NCBI GenBank assembly: GCA_000583135.1
Contig: JFBG01000003.1
Coordinates: forward strand, 1-64,000
Source of the DNA: Thioalkalivibrio sp. HK1
Lineage (GTDB): Bacteria; Pseudomonadota; Gammaproteobacteria; HK1
Direction: 5' to 3'
DNA: 64,000 bases
In this document: piece after piece, positions 55,640 to 64,000 of the stretch
Layout of the letters: each line of letters starts with the position of its first letter
Numbering within the stretch: position 1 is the first letter of the stretch
Notes under the pieces: generated by a model
Database searches by the model: none
Seen by the model: the letters and a program-made list of their open reading frames with translations, nothing else
What the model was told of the DNA's origin: nothing
Position numbers and translations under genes: made by a program

Positions 55640-56869
55640 ATGAAAGGCATCCATTCGATGATCGCATCGGGAGTGGCGTTGATGCTGGCCGCATCCGCAG
55701 CGAGCGCCTGCACCATCTCGGCGAGGGTCAGCATCGTCGGCAATGAATTCCCCGCGATCCAAACCATCGGGGCGCAGGCCAAGGAATGTACCGGAGCCGA
55801 GGTCAGCACCAACCTGACCAAGGACCACCAAACGATCAATGTCCCCGGCATGCAGGGCAACCCCGCCGAATACACCTCGGCCATCATCGCCAACTCATCG
55901 ATCGTGGCCCTGATGAACGAGGATGTGATTCGACCGCTCGACGATCTGATCGAGAAGCACGGACAGGGCCTGAAACCCTCTCAGCTGATCACCATCGACG
56001 GCAAGGTGATGGCGGTGGCCTTCATGGCCAACGCTCAGCACTTGGTCTATCGCGCCGATATCTTGAAGAAGATCGGGGTCGAGGCGCCGAGAACCTACGA
56101 GGAGATGCTGGCGGCGGCCAAGATGATCCGAGACCAAGGGATCATGGAAAATCCGATCGGCGGGGCCTATAAGGCGGGCTGGGGTCTGGCGCAGGAATTC
56201 AACAATATGTTCTTGGGACACGGCGGACGGCATTTCAAAGCCGGGTCGGCGCATCCGAATATCAATACCCCCGAAGGCATCAAAACCTTGGAGATGATGA
56301 AAAGCCTCTCCGAGTACATGAATCCGGATTTCCTCACCCACGATAACAACGAGACCAACGCCGAGTTTCGCGCCGGGAATGTCGCCATCATGAATATGTG
56401 GGGAAGCCGGGCCGAGACCTTGGTGACCGCCGATGGCGTCTCGCAGGAGGTGATCGACGGCTTTGCCATCAGAGGGCCGATGACCGTCGACGGCGGAACG
56501 ACCCCGGCTTCCACGCTATGGTGGGATGGCTGGACCGTGGCCAAGAATATCCCCGACGACGAAGCCGAGGCGACCTTCATCGCCTTGATGCACGCCATCC
56601 GCCCCGAGCTGATGGAAGACGATGGCATCGCAAGGCAGGCGGTTTGGCTGATCGACGGCTACAAGCCGACCTCGGCCTCGGCGGGGGTGATCGAAGCCGC
56701 CGAGATGAAGACCATTCCCTATCCGATGATCCCCTACATGGGTCTTTTGCATACGGCCTTGGGCAACGAACTGGCCGATTTCCTGCAGGGCAAGGAAAGC
56801 GCCGAGCAAGCGCTTTCGGATGTCGAAGCCGCCTACCGCGCAGCGGCGAAGGAAAAGGGCTTTCTTTGA
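55640..56869 (+). CDS. Extracellular solute-binding protein family 1
   Basis: 409 residues with a signal peptide MKGIHSMIASGVALMLAASAASA. The mature chain starts CTISARVSIVGNEFPAIQTIGAQAKECTGAEVS and has the family fold; DIGRVKAL-type signatures are replaced by GKVMAVAFMANAQHLVYRADILKKIGVEAPRTYEEMLAAAKMIRD. Aromatic residues (TLWWDGWTVAKNIPDDE) suggest polyol or sugar-like ligands. Ribosome site AAAGGAGAAAG precedes the ATG. The neighbours are its ATPase and two permeases. The ligand cannot be deduced, but acceptor enzymes downstream suggest a small polyhydroxy or sulfonated compound. Confidence 0.88.
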   Translation: MKGIHSMIASGVALMLAASAASACTISARVSIVGNEFPAIQTIGAQAKECTGAEVSTNLTKDHQTINVPGMQGNPAEYTSAIIANSSIVALMNEDVIRPLDDLIEKHGQGLKPSQLITIDGKVMAVAFMANAQHLVYRADILKKIGVEAPRTYEEMLAAAKMIRDQGIMENPIGGAYKAGWGLAQEFNNMFLGHGGRHFKAGSAHPNINTPEGIKTLEMMKSLSEYMNPDFLTHDNNETNAEFRAGNVAIMNMWGSRAETLVTADGVSQEVIDGFAIRGPMTVDGGTTPASTLWWDGWTVAKNIPDDEAEATFIALMHAIRPELMEDDGIARQAVWLIDGYKPTSASAGVIEAAEMKTIPYPMIPYMGLLHTALGNELADFLQGKESAEQALSDVEAAYRAAAKEKGFL

Positions 56870-57007
56870 ACGGATCTCGAAGCCGGGAGGGGGTCATGCA
56901 CCCCTTCCCCCTTCGATCCTTGCGGCACCCTCACCGCACCTGATACTTTCGGTTAGGGACTGACGGGCGAAAACTTCAAGGATTTTGAATCTCATAGCCG
57001 GGATCGG

Positions 57008-58036
57008 ATGAAACATCGCTCTTTTTTCTGGTTCTTCTTGCCCACCGGGCTGGCGATGCTGCTATTCATCGCCATGCCGATCGTCTCGGTGATCATCCAA
57101 TCGCTTTATGCCCCGCATGAATCGGTGCTGATCACGGTCGAGAACTGCGGCCCTTTCGGGTGCACCGAAGAGACCACCATCGACCAAGAGGCCACCCGCG
57201 CCCTCGAAGAGGCAAAGCCCTTGGGTCGCTTCGTCGGCTTGGATATCTATCGCGATCGCGGGCATCTGGCTTTCGCCGAACTGCGCGAGGCTTGGCAATC
57301 CGGTCAAGGAATCCGGGGGGTAATCGATACCCTGGGGAATCTGCCTTTTTATCGGGCGATCACCTTCACCTTGGTTTTCACCTTCACCGTTACCCCCTCG
57401 CTGATCGTTCTCGGCCTGCTGATCGCCTTGGCCGTCAATTCCCTGCACCGCCATCTCAAGGGCTTGATGATCTTCTTCTCCCTCCTGCCGATGATCGTCA
57501 CCCCGCTGATCGGCTCGTTGATCCTCTTTTGGATGATCGACAGCCGCGGCATCTTGGGAACCGCTTTGCAATCGATTTTCGAAAACCCCGATCTCTCCCT
57601 CAAGGCCTCGAGCGAGCTGACTTGGCTGGTGTTGATCATCTACGGAATCTGGCATTCCGCCCCCTTCGCCTTCGTGGTCTTCTATGCCGGATTGCAAACC
57701 CTGCCCTCGGATCAACTCGAAGCGGCGCGAATCGACGGAGCCACGAGGTGGCAACAGGTGCGCTATGTCGTGATCCCCCACCTGATGCCCTTGGTCACCT
57801 TCGTCGCCCTGATCCAGTTGATGGATAACTTTCGCATCTTCGAGCCGATCGTCGGCTTCAACGCCTCGGCCCATGCAACCTCGCTGAGCTGGATCATCTT
57901 CAACGACCTGGCAGGCGAGACGAGACAGCTCTCGGCCGCGGCCACGACCTCGGTGCTGACCATCATCGGGGTGGCGATCCTGCTCTCGCCGGTCTTGGTG
58001 CGCACTTGGCGCGAATACCGGGGCTCGTATCGATGA
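57008..58036 (+). CDS. ABC importer permease (MalF type)
   Basis: 342 residues. The first span (FFWFFLPTGLAMLLFIAMPIVSVIIQSL) is followed by a large periplasmic loop of ~100 residues holding a Cys pair (VENCGPFGCTEE). Then come five or more spans and the EAA loop EAARIDGATRWQQVRYVVIPHLMPL, which contacts the ATPase. It pairs with the permease that overlaps it by ATGA. The loop is longer than in most members and may contact the binding protein. Confidence 0.9.
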   Translation: MKHRSFFWFFLPTGLAMLLFIAMPIVSVIIQSLYAPHESVLITVENCGPFGCTEETTIDQEATRALEEAKPLGRFVGLDIYRDRGHLAFAELREAWQSGQGIRGVIDTLGNLPFYRAITFTLVFTFTVTPSLIVLGLLIALAVNSLHRHLKGLMIFFSLLPMIVTPLIGSLILFWMIDSRGILGTALQSIFENPDLSLKASSELTWLVLIIYGIWHSAPFAFVVFYAGLQTLPSDQLEAARIDGATRWQQVRYVVIPHLMPLVTFVALIQLMDNFRIFEPIVGFNASAHATSLSWIIFNDLAGETRQLSAAATTSVLTIIGVAILLSPVLVRTWREYRGSYR

Positions 58037-58905
58037 TCCGTAAAATGCCTTTGGGCTTGCGCTTGATCAGCAGCGCCTTTTTGATCTTTTGGCTGATCAT
58101 GGCCGCCTTCCCCTTTTTATGGACCTTTTGGGGTTCGTTCAAAGTGGAGCTCGATTTCTTCTCGCTGGCGGATTGGACCAACGCCCTGTTCGGGCGCAAT
58201 ACCGTCGAAACCCACGGCCGCCCTTTCACCGGTGCCGGTTATCACGGGGCTTGGATTGCCGAGGGGTTTTGGCGCCCCGCCATCAACACCGCCATCGTGT
58301 GCTTTTTCGTCGTTTGCATCTCCTTGACCATCGGCACCTTGGGCGGCTACGCCCTGTCCAGGGCCAAGGCCCGCTATAGTTTTTTATTGCTGATCCTGGC
58401 CTTGATCTTCCGCGCCATGCCGCCGATCACTTTGGTCTCCGGCTATATGCTGCCTTTTTTCGAATGGAATCTTTGGGGGATTCTGCCGACCACCATCGTG
58501 GTGCTGGTCGCCATCAACCAGCCCTTCACGCTCTGGATGCTGCACAGTTTTTTCCAAAATATCCCCCAAGAACTCGATGAGAGCGCCAAGGTCGATGGCT
58601 GCACCCAATTCCAGGCTTTTCGTCATGTCATCATTCCGGTGATGTGGCCCGGGGTGATCACCACCGCCTTGTTCAGCTTCCTCCTTGCCTACAACGATTT
58701 CGCGGTGACCTCGGTGCTCCTATCGGAAACCAATCGCACCATGGTCCCCGAGATCGCCGCCTTCCTCGGCACCACCTATACCGAGGGAAATATCATGTTC
58801 GCGGTGGCCGCGGTGGTATCGGCGACCGTGCCGCTGTTCATTTTGGTGATGCTCTTCCAAAATCGGATCGTCAGCGGATTGACCGCCGGCGCCGTCAAGG
58901 GATAA
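58033..58905 (+). CDS. ABC importer permease (MalG type)
   Basis: 290 residues from the ATG that overlaps the stop of the preceding permease (ATGA). Hydrophobic spans start at LISSAFLIFWLIMAAFPFLWTFW. A periplasmic segment (DFFSLADWTNALFGRNTVETHGR) follows, then the core with YALSRAKARYSFLLLILALIFRAMPP, and the EAA loop DESAKVDGCTQFQAFRHVII. It is the second half of the translocation pore. Confidence 0.92.
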   Translation: MIRKMPLGLRLISSAFLIFWLIMAAFPFLWTFWGSFKVELDFFSLADWTNALFGRNTVETHGRPFTGAGYHGAWIAEGFWRPAINTAIVCFFVVCISLTIGTLGGYALSRAKARYSFLLLILALIFRAMPPITLVSGYMLPFFEWNLWGILPTTIVVLVAINQPFTLWMLHSFFQNIPQELDESAKVDGCTQFQAFRHVIIPVMWPGVITTALFSFLLAYNDFAVTSVLLSETNRTMVPEIAAFLGTTYTEGNIMFAVAAVVSATVPLFILVMLFQNRIVSGLTAGAVKG

Positions 58906-59024
58906 AACGAGCATTTTGGTAGTCGTTTCGAGGATCGTTATCCGAGCGCCCGCAAGACAATGTCGATCGAGCGAGTCATGTACCCGTCGCATCGACTCGG
59001 GATTCGAAAAGGAGAAAAAAACCG

Positions 59025-60359
59025 ATGGCCATCGAGTATTTGAAGCGGGGAAAATCGGCCGATATCAAGGCGCAGGAAAATCGCGAGATCGTAGCGACGG
59101 TCAAGGCCGCCTTGGATGATATCGAGGCTCGAGGAGATCGGGCGGTGCGCGAGATGGCGAAAAAGTTCGACGGCTACGATCGCGATCGCTATCTCCTGTC
59201 GCGCTCGGAGATCGACGATCTGATCGCCCGGGTCAGTGATCGAGATCTCGCCGATATCGCATTCGCCCAAGAGCAGGTGCGAAACTTCGCCTTGGCTCAA
59301 CGAGAAAGCATGAGCGATATCGAAATCGAAACCCTTCCGGGGGTGATTTTGGGGCATAGGAATATCCCGGTTCGCTCGGCGGGATGCTATGTTCCGGGCG
59401 GAAAATTTCCCTTGGTGGCCTCGGCGCACATGTCCGTCGTCACCGCCAATGTTGCCGGGGTACCGAGGATCGTCGCTTGCACCCCGCCCTTCGAGGGGCA
59501 GCCCAATCCCGCGGTCGTCGCCGCCATGGATATGGGAGGCGCCCACGAGATCCATGTCTTGGGCGGGATTCAGGCCATCGGGGCCATGGCCTTGGGTACG
59601 GAATCGATCGATCCCGTGCATCTGCTCGTCGGTCCCGGCAATGCCTTCGTGGCCGAGGCCAAGCGGCAACTTTTCGGTCGGGTGGGCATCGATCTGCTCG
59701 CCGGGCCCACCGAGACCATGGTGATCGCGGACGAGACCGTCGATGCCGAGCTATGCGCCACCGATCTGCTGGGGCAGGCGGAGCACGGCTACGACTCGCC
59801 GGCGGTCCTGGTCACCAACTCGAGGAAATTGGCCCAAGAGACCATGGCCGAGGTCGATCGCATCCTTGGCATCCTGCCGACGGCAAAGACCGCCGGCGCC
59901 AGTTGGCGGGATTACGGCGAGGTGATCCTTTGCGAGCACTACGAGGAGATGCTCGAAGTCGCCGATGATCTGGCCAGCGAGCATGTGCAGGTCATGACGG
60001 ATCGGGATGATTGGTTCTTGGAGAATATGACCTGCTACGGAGCCTTGTTTTTGGGCCCGAGAACCAATGTCGCCTACGGGGACAAGGTGATCGGAACCAA
60101 TCACACCCTGCCGACCCGAAAAGCCGGCCGCTATACCGGCGGGCTCTGGGTGGGAAAGTTCATCAAGACCCATTCATGGCAGCGCATCGTCAGCGACGAG
60201 GCCACCACCGTCATGGGCGAATACGGCTCTCGTCTTTGCGCCTTGGAGGGCTTTACCGGCCACGGCGAACAATGCAATATCCGTCTTCGACGCTACGGCG
60301 GGCGCAATATCCCCTACGGGGCGGCGGCCACGGTATCGGACGATTCGAAGGAGCGATGA
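59025..60359 (+). CDS. HisD-family dehydrogenase, similar to sulfopropanediol 3-dehydrogenase (HpsN)
   Basis: 444 residues. It is a zinc-dependent histidinol dehydrogenase homologue: [37 protein letters not shown], and zinc ligands corresponding to Gln251, His254 (QAEH), Asp353 and His413. The catalytic pair Glu319-His320 (SEH) is intact. Context argues against histidine synthesis: no other his gene is present, and it follows a sugar-type importer. [26 protein letters not shown] is reminiscent of HpsN, which oxidises (R)-2,3-dihydroxypropane-1-sulfonate to sulfolactate. This would fit the downstream short-chain dehydrogenase. The substrate remains inferred. Confidence 0.8.
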   Translation: MAIEYLKRGKSADIKAQENREIVATVKAALDDIEARGDRAVREMAKKFDGYDRDRYLLSRSEIDDLIARVSDRDLADIAFAQEQVRNFALAQRESMSDIEIETLPGVILGHRNIPVRSAGCYVPGGKFPLVASAHMSVVTANVAGVPRIVACTPPFEGQPNPAVVAAMDMGGAHEIHVLGGIQAIGAMALGTESIDPVHLLVGPGNAFVAEAKRQLFGRVGIDLLAGPTETMVIADETVDAELCATDLLGQAEHGYDSPAVLVTNSRKLAQETMAEVDRILGILPTAKTAGASWRDYGEVILCEHYEEMLEVADDLASEHVQVMTDRDDWFLENMTCYGALFLGPRTNVAYGDKVIGTNHTLPTRKAGRYTGGLWVGKFIKTHSWQRIVSDEATTVMGEYGSRLCALEGFTGHGEQCNIRLRRYGGRNIPYGAAATVSDDSKER

Positions 60360-61427
60360 ATGAATCGCATCGACGATGCCAATCGGAGGTCGATCGCTTC
60401 TTGGCGCAAGGCGATGTACGACTTCGAGGTCGAGGGCGCTCGGGCGGCATCGAAGAAGATGATGGCCTCCGATGCCATCGTCCACATCTGCCATCCCATC
60501 GGCGACCTTCGAGGACCGGATGCGTTTTTCGAGGCTTGCCATGCCCCGCTTGCGAGGGCGTGGCCGGATCTCGAGCGCCGAGACCATATCGTGATCGCCG
60601 GATCGAGCGCGCACGGCGATCATTGGGTCGGATGCGCAGGCTATTACTCGGGGCTCTTTTTGGAACCCTGGCTCGATATTCCGCCCACCGGCCACCTTGC
60701 GCACATGCGTTATCACGAATTCTTTCGTCTGATCGAGGGCGAGGTCGTCGAGATCCAGGCGGTGTGGGATATCCCGGAGGTGATGATGCAAGCGCGGGCG
60801 TGGCCGATGGCTCCCTCGCTCGGACTCGAGTGGCATGTGCCGGGGCCGGCAACCCAAGACGGCATCGAGGACGGTCAACGGGACGAGACCCGCTCGAAAG
60901 CCTCCCTCGATATCGTCATGGAAATGCTCGCATGCATGAACCGCCATCCATCGCAAGGCGGAGCCGAAGTGATGGAGATGGAGAGATTTTGGCATCCCAA
61001 GATGAACTGGTACGGACCCTCGGGCATCGGTAGCGCACGCGGCATCGAGGGCTTTCGCAACTGGCATCAAATTCCCTTCTTGAAGGCGATGCCGGATCGG
61101 GAAACCTTTCTCGAGCAGATCACCTGTCATTTTTTCGCCGACGGCGATTATGTCGGGGTCACCGGCTGGCCGAATATGGTGCAGACCTTAAACCATGACG
61201 GCTGGATGGGCATCGCCCCCGTCGGCAAGCGCATCACGCTTCGAAGCCTTGATTTTTGGCGTATCGAGGCCGGGCTGATCCGAGAGAACTGGGTGCTCGT
61301 CGATCTCCTCGATGTCTACCGACAGATCGGGGTCGACGTCTTCGCCAGGATGCGGGAGTTCAACAAGGCCCGCCGCACCGGATCGATCGCCTTGCAAGGG
61401 GCGCCGCTTCAAGGGGCGAATCGATGA
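60360..61427 (+). CDS. Tandem SnoaL/NTF2-like domain protein, second of three paralogues
   Basis: 355 residues starting directly after the HisD-like stop. Two NTF2-like halves are visible: ICHPIGDLRGPDAFFEACHAPLARAWPDLERRDHI and HPKMNWYGPSGIGSARGIEGFRNWHQI. The acidic and His-rich positions (GDHWVGCAGYYSGLF, VWDIPEVMMQARAW) could form a pocket. No signal peptide is seen. It resembles the divergent protein at 53045 more than the one at 62296. It likely acts with the adjacent dehydrogenases in the same pathway, as isomerase, lyase or binding protein; this is inference. Confidence 0.78.
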   Translation: MNRIDDANRRSIASWRKAMYDFEVEGARAASKKMMASDAIVHICHPIGDLRGPDAFFEACHAPLARAWPDLERRDHIVIAGSSAHGDHWVGCAGYYSGLFLEPWLDIPPTGHLAHMRYHEFFRLIEGEVVEIQAVWDIPEVMMQARAWPMAPSLGLEWHVPGPATQDGIEDGQRDETRSKASLDIVMEMLACMNRHPSQGGAEVMEMERFWHPKMNWYGPSGIGSARGIEGFRNWHQIPFLKAMPDRETFLEQITCHFFADGDYVGVTGWPNMVQTLNHDGWMGIAPVGKRITLRSLDFWRIEAGLIRENWVLVDLLDVYRQIGVDVFARMREFNKARRTGSIALQGAPLQGANR

Positions 61428-62188
61428 GCCTACCCAAGACCCCCTCCTTTTCGCTGATCGGCAAGAACGCCCTGATCACCGGAGCGAGTTCCGGGATCGG
61501 ACGCGCCTGCGCGGTGGCGCTGGCCATGGCCGGTGCCAAAACCACGATCGCCGCCCGTCGCACATCGGCCTTGGTAGCGCTGGCCGACGATCTCGAGAAT
61601 GCCGGCGCCGAGGCCCGGGTGCTGACGATGGATGTATGCGATATCGATGCCATGCAAGAGGCGGTGGCATCCGCCGGGCCTTTCGATATCCTCGTCAACT
61701 CCGCCGGTCTTGCGCGTCATTCCCCGAGCCTTGCAACCTCGGAAATGGATTTCGATGCCGTGACCGCGATCAATATCAAGGCCGCTTATTTTCTCACCCG
61801 CACCGTGGCCAAGGGGCTGGTCGACGGGCATCGTCCCGGATCGCTGATCAACATCTCCTCCCAGATGGCGCATGTGGGGGGTATGGAGCGCTCGGTCTAC
61901 TGCGCCACCAAGCACGCGGTCGAGGGGTTCACCAAGTCCATGGCCATCGAACTCGGGGGATATGGAATCCGCGTCAATACCATCTGCCCCACGTTCATCA
62001 TGACCGAACTGACCCGCCCCACCTTCGACGATCCGCAAAAGCGGGCGTGGGTGGAAAGCAAGATCAAACTGGGAAGGATCGCCGAGGTCGAGGATGTCAT
62101 GGGGGCCGCCGTTTTTCTCGCATCCGATGCCTCGGCGATGATCACCGGCACATCATTGCTGGTCGACGGGGGTTGGACGGCGGAATAG
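61424..62188 (+). CDS. Short-chain dehydrogenase/reductase
   Basis: 254 residues from the ATG that overlaps the preceding stop (ATGA). TGASSGIGRACAVALAMAGAKT at the start is the NAD(P) site, LVNSAGLARHSP the NNAG-type strand, and SSQMAHVGGMERSVYCATKHAVEGFTK carries the Ser and YxxxK catalytic set. AVFLASDASAMITGTSLLVDGGWTAE is the classical end. It reduces or oxidises a secondary alcohol or ketone in the pathway opened by the HisD-like enzyme. In the known DHPS route, HpsO/HpsP dehydrogenases work beside HpsN, so this is a candidate for such a step. Confidence 0.88.
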   Translation: MSLPKTPSFSLIGKNALITGASSGIGRACAVALAMAGAKTTIAARRTSALVALADDLENAGAEARVLTMDVCDIDAMQEAVASAGPFDILVNSAGLARHSPSLATSEMDFDAVTAINIKAAYFLTRTVAKGLVDGHRPGSLINISSQMAHVGGMERSVYCATKHAVEGFTKSMAIELGGYGIRVNTICPTFIMTELTRPTFDDPQKRAWVESKIKLGRIAEVEDVMGAAVFLASDASAMITGTSLLVDGGWTAE

Positions 62189-62295
62189 TCATCCGCAGCG
62201 ACCTGCGGGAATGGCTCTTGCGGAACCACCCTCGATCTCCTCGGGGATAGGCCTCGAGAGCCGATCACGAGCATCGAGGATCGACAAGGAGCGAT

Positions 62296-63297
62296 ATGAA
62301 AGGCTTCGACGAACGATTCGCCGACTTCCCCGATTACATCATCGGCATCACCCGTCAGATCTGGGAAGAGCGCGAACTTGCAAGTCTGCACCGCTTCTAC
62401 GCTCGGGATATCGTCGTTCGCTCCCCGGAAGCGGTGATCACCGGCAATCAAGGGGTGATCGCGGCCACCATGGCCACCCTCGCCGAATTCCCGGATCGAG
62501 AACTGCTGGGAGAGGATGTGATCTGGTGCGGCGATCCGAGTCAAGGCATGCTCTCGTCGCACCGGATCCTTTCCAGAGCGAGCCACCTCGGATCGGGGGT
62601 CTACGGCGATGCGACCGGCAAGAAGATCGAATATCGGATCATTGCCGATTGCCACGCCTTGAACAACTGCATCGACGACGAATGGCTGATTCGCGATCAA
62701 TCCGCGATCGTGCGCCAATTGGGGCTGACCCCCGAAGAGTTTGCGAGGCGAACGATCCTGCGAGAACGCGAAACGGGCAGGTCGCAGCCCCCGCTCAATG
62801 AAAAAAACGATATCGAAGGGCCCTATCGCAAAAAGGGCAACGATAACGAATGGGGGGCGAGGCTGGCCGATATCCTCACCCGGATCATGGGCGCGGATTT
62901 TTCGGCGATCCCCAAGGAATACGATAGAGCCTGCGAACTCGCCTACCCCGGGGGGGTCTTGGCTCGTTCCCATGACGGTGCGGATCGATTCTGGATGGGG
63001 CTCCGTGCAAGTTTTCCGGCGGCGACATTCGAGATTCACCATGTCATCGGTCTCGAGGAGGCGTCCATGCCCGCCCGAGCGGCGGTGAGATGGTCGCTTT
63101 CCGGCGGCCACGATGGTTGGGGAGGCTTCGGTGCGCCCACCGGCGCCGAAGTCTATATCCTCGGGATCACCCATGCCGAATTCAAGGCGGTCGGCTCGCA
63201 GCCGAGGCTGCGCCGCGAATGGACATTGATCGACGAAACCGCGATCTGGAAGCAGATCCTCCTTTCGACCGGGGTCGGTCTCGAGGCGACGGGATAA
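62296..63297 (+). CDS. Tandem SnoaL/NTF2-like domain protein, third paralogue, more divergent
   Basis: 333 residues. RBS AAGGAGCG precedes the ATG. The first half (YIIGITRQIWEERELASLHRFYARDIVVRSPEAVITGNQGVIAATMATLAEFPD) is a typical SnoaL-like start. The second half has CELAYPGGVLARSHDGADRFWMGLRASFPAATFEIHHVIGLEE and GGHDGWGGFGAPTGAEVYILGITHAEF. It differs from the two other tandem proteins in length of loops, so the three are probably related but not recent duplicates. The cluster context suggests a shared pathway. Confidence 0.75.
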   Translation: MKGFDERFADFPDYIIGITRQIWEERELASLHRFYARDIVVRSPEAVITGNQGVIAATMATLAEFPDRELLGEDVIWCGDPSQGMLSSHRILSRASHLGSGVYGDATGKKIEYRIIADCHALNNCIDDEWLIRDQSAIVRQLGLTPEEFARRTILRERETGRSQPPLNEKNDIEGPYRKKGNDNEWGARLADILTRIMGADFSAIPKEYDRACELAYPGGVLARSHDGADRFWMGLRASFPAATFEIHHVIGLEEASMPARAAVRWSLSGGHDGWGGFGAPTGAEVYILGITHAEFKAVGSQPRLRREWTLIDETAIWKQILLSTGVGLEATG

Positions 63298-63302
63298 CCG
63301 AC

Positions 63303-64000
63303 ATGGGACTTGATCACACCATCGTGCGCTATCGGGATCTCAAGCCCTGCAAGAGCGCCTTCATCGACGCCCATACCCCGGGATCGGATCGAAAGGATAA
63401 CTTCACCATCATCGGGGCCGGGGTATCGGAAAATCCGGATCAGCATATCCATATTCGAAAGACCCCGGGGTTCAATATCGGCGCCGCCGGGCAGCCTCCC
63501 GGCTGCCGCAACAGCCTGCATGCCCACCGAACGGCGGAAGTCTTCTTCGTCCTCGAGGGTCGATGGCGGTTTTTCTGGGGGCGACGGGGCGACGCCGGAG
63601 AGGTCGTCCTCGATGAAGGGGATATCTTCAATATCCCGACCGGCATCTTTAGGGGATTCGAAAATATCGGCGCCGATTACGGGATGATCATGTCGATCCT
63701 GGGTGGGGACGATGCCGGGGGCGGGGTGATCTGGGCTCCGGAGGTGATCGAGGAGGCGGCGAAGCACGGCATGATCTTAGGTGAGAACGGCATTGTCTAC
63801 GATCGCGAGCAAGGCGAGCGTCTACCGCCCGGGATCGAACCGATGCCGGTATTGACCGACGAGGCGCTCGACGCTTTCCCCGAGCCCGCCACCGACGATA
63901 TCGTGCCCTTTCATGTCGCTCGCCATCTCGACCTCCTTGCCCTGAGCGAGGCGAGCGACTCCCCTATCGGGGTTATCGGCGAACACGCCTTGCTGCGCGA
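63303..64000 (+). CDS. Cupin-domain protein, cut by the window end
   Basis: At least 232 residues; the frame is open to the edge. The start is an ATG 5 bases after the preceding stop. The first cupin motif CRNSLHAHRTAEVFFVLEG has the HxH and Glu expected for metal binding. The second motif PTGIFRGFENIGAD lacks the His usual at its centre (Arg instead), so one metal ligand may be missing. The protein could be an oxygenase, isomerase or epimerase-like enzyme or a regulator. It ends the visible operon. Confidence 0.72.
   Translation, partial: MGLDHTIVRYRDLKPCKSAFIDAHTPGSDRKDNFTIIGAGVSENPDQHIHIRKTPGFNIGAAGQPPGCRNSLHAHRTAEVFFVLEGRWRFFWGRRGDAGEVVLDEGDIFNIPTGIFRGFENIGADYGMIMSILGGDDAGGGVIWAPEVIEEAAKHGMILGENGIVYDREQGERLPPGIEPMPVLTDEALDAFPEPATDDIVPFHVARHLDLLALSEASDSPIGVIGEHALLR

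Noticed and set aside
1-64000. Insertion sequences, integrases or prophage
   Set aside because: No transposase, integrase or phage structural motif was found on either strand.

Overview
This window reads as chromosomal DNA of a moderately GC-rich gammaproteobacterium. The evidence is gene order: a block in the order initiator tRNA-rimP-nusA-infB-rbfA-truB-rpsO-pnp, an sdhCDAB operon followed by sdhE and ygfZ, a TPR gene-lolB-ispE block divergent from hemA-prfA-prmC and then moeB, and apaG-apaH-folA. LolB, ApaH and YgfX-like proteins fit this placement. I cannot name a genus. A large secreted ankyrin-repeat protein and a small secreted Cys-rich protein hint at contact with hosts or other cells, but this is inference.

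Layout. 0.9-4.3 kb: polar amino-acid ABC importer (binding protein, two permeases, ATPase). 4.7-8.4 kb: comM, apaG, apaH and an unusual folA, closed by a bidirectional terminator. 8.6-13.3 kb, minus strand: Cys-rich secreted protein, lolD with an 80-residue pentapeptide repeat, lolC/E, tsaB, a YgfX-like gene and an SH3-like periplasmic protein. 13.6-19.7 kb, plus strand: sdhC-D-A-B, sdhE, ygfZ and a YheT-type hydrolase. 20.1-30.1 kb, minus strand: translation and RNA-metabolism operon led by tRNA-fMet with a clear promoter and a terminator behind the tRNA. 30.3-37.6 kb, minus strand, more accessory: two small glycosyltransferases, a 1252-residue ankyrin plus Calx-beta-like surface protein, and an aldehyde dehydrogenase. 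37.7-45.0 kb, minus strand: tRNA-Gln, ffh, birA, ispE, lolB and a TPR protein. 45.5-53.0 kb, plus strand: hemA, prfA, prmC, a PD-(D/E)XK nuclease, moeB, ubiD, rpmE.

53.0-64.0 kb is the most interesting accessory region. A tandem SnoaL/NTF2-like gene points away from an apparent uptake and catabolism operon: MalK-type ATPase, binding protein, two permeases, a HisD-family dehydrogenase, a second tandem SnoaL protein, a short-chain dehydrogenase, a third SnoaL protein and a cupin cut by the window end. The tight junctions (ATGA overlaps, zero gaps) suggest one transcript. A plausible job is uptake and oxidation of a small polar polyol or sulfonate such as dihydroxypropanesulfonate. The three tandem SnoaL proteins have no assigned role and are the best candidates for undescribed biology here.

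A second theme runs through the window. Several conserved housekeeping proteins (LolD, DHFR, IspE, YgfZ, PrmC, one glycosyltransferase) carry extra low-complexity or repeat-derived segments, and short tandem repeats lie in and between genes. This suggests a genome prone to slippage and small insertions.
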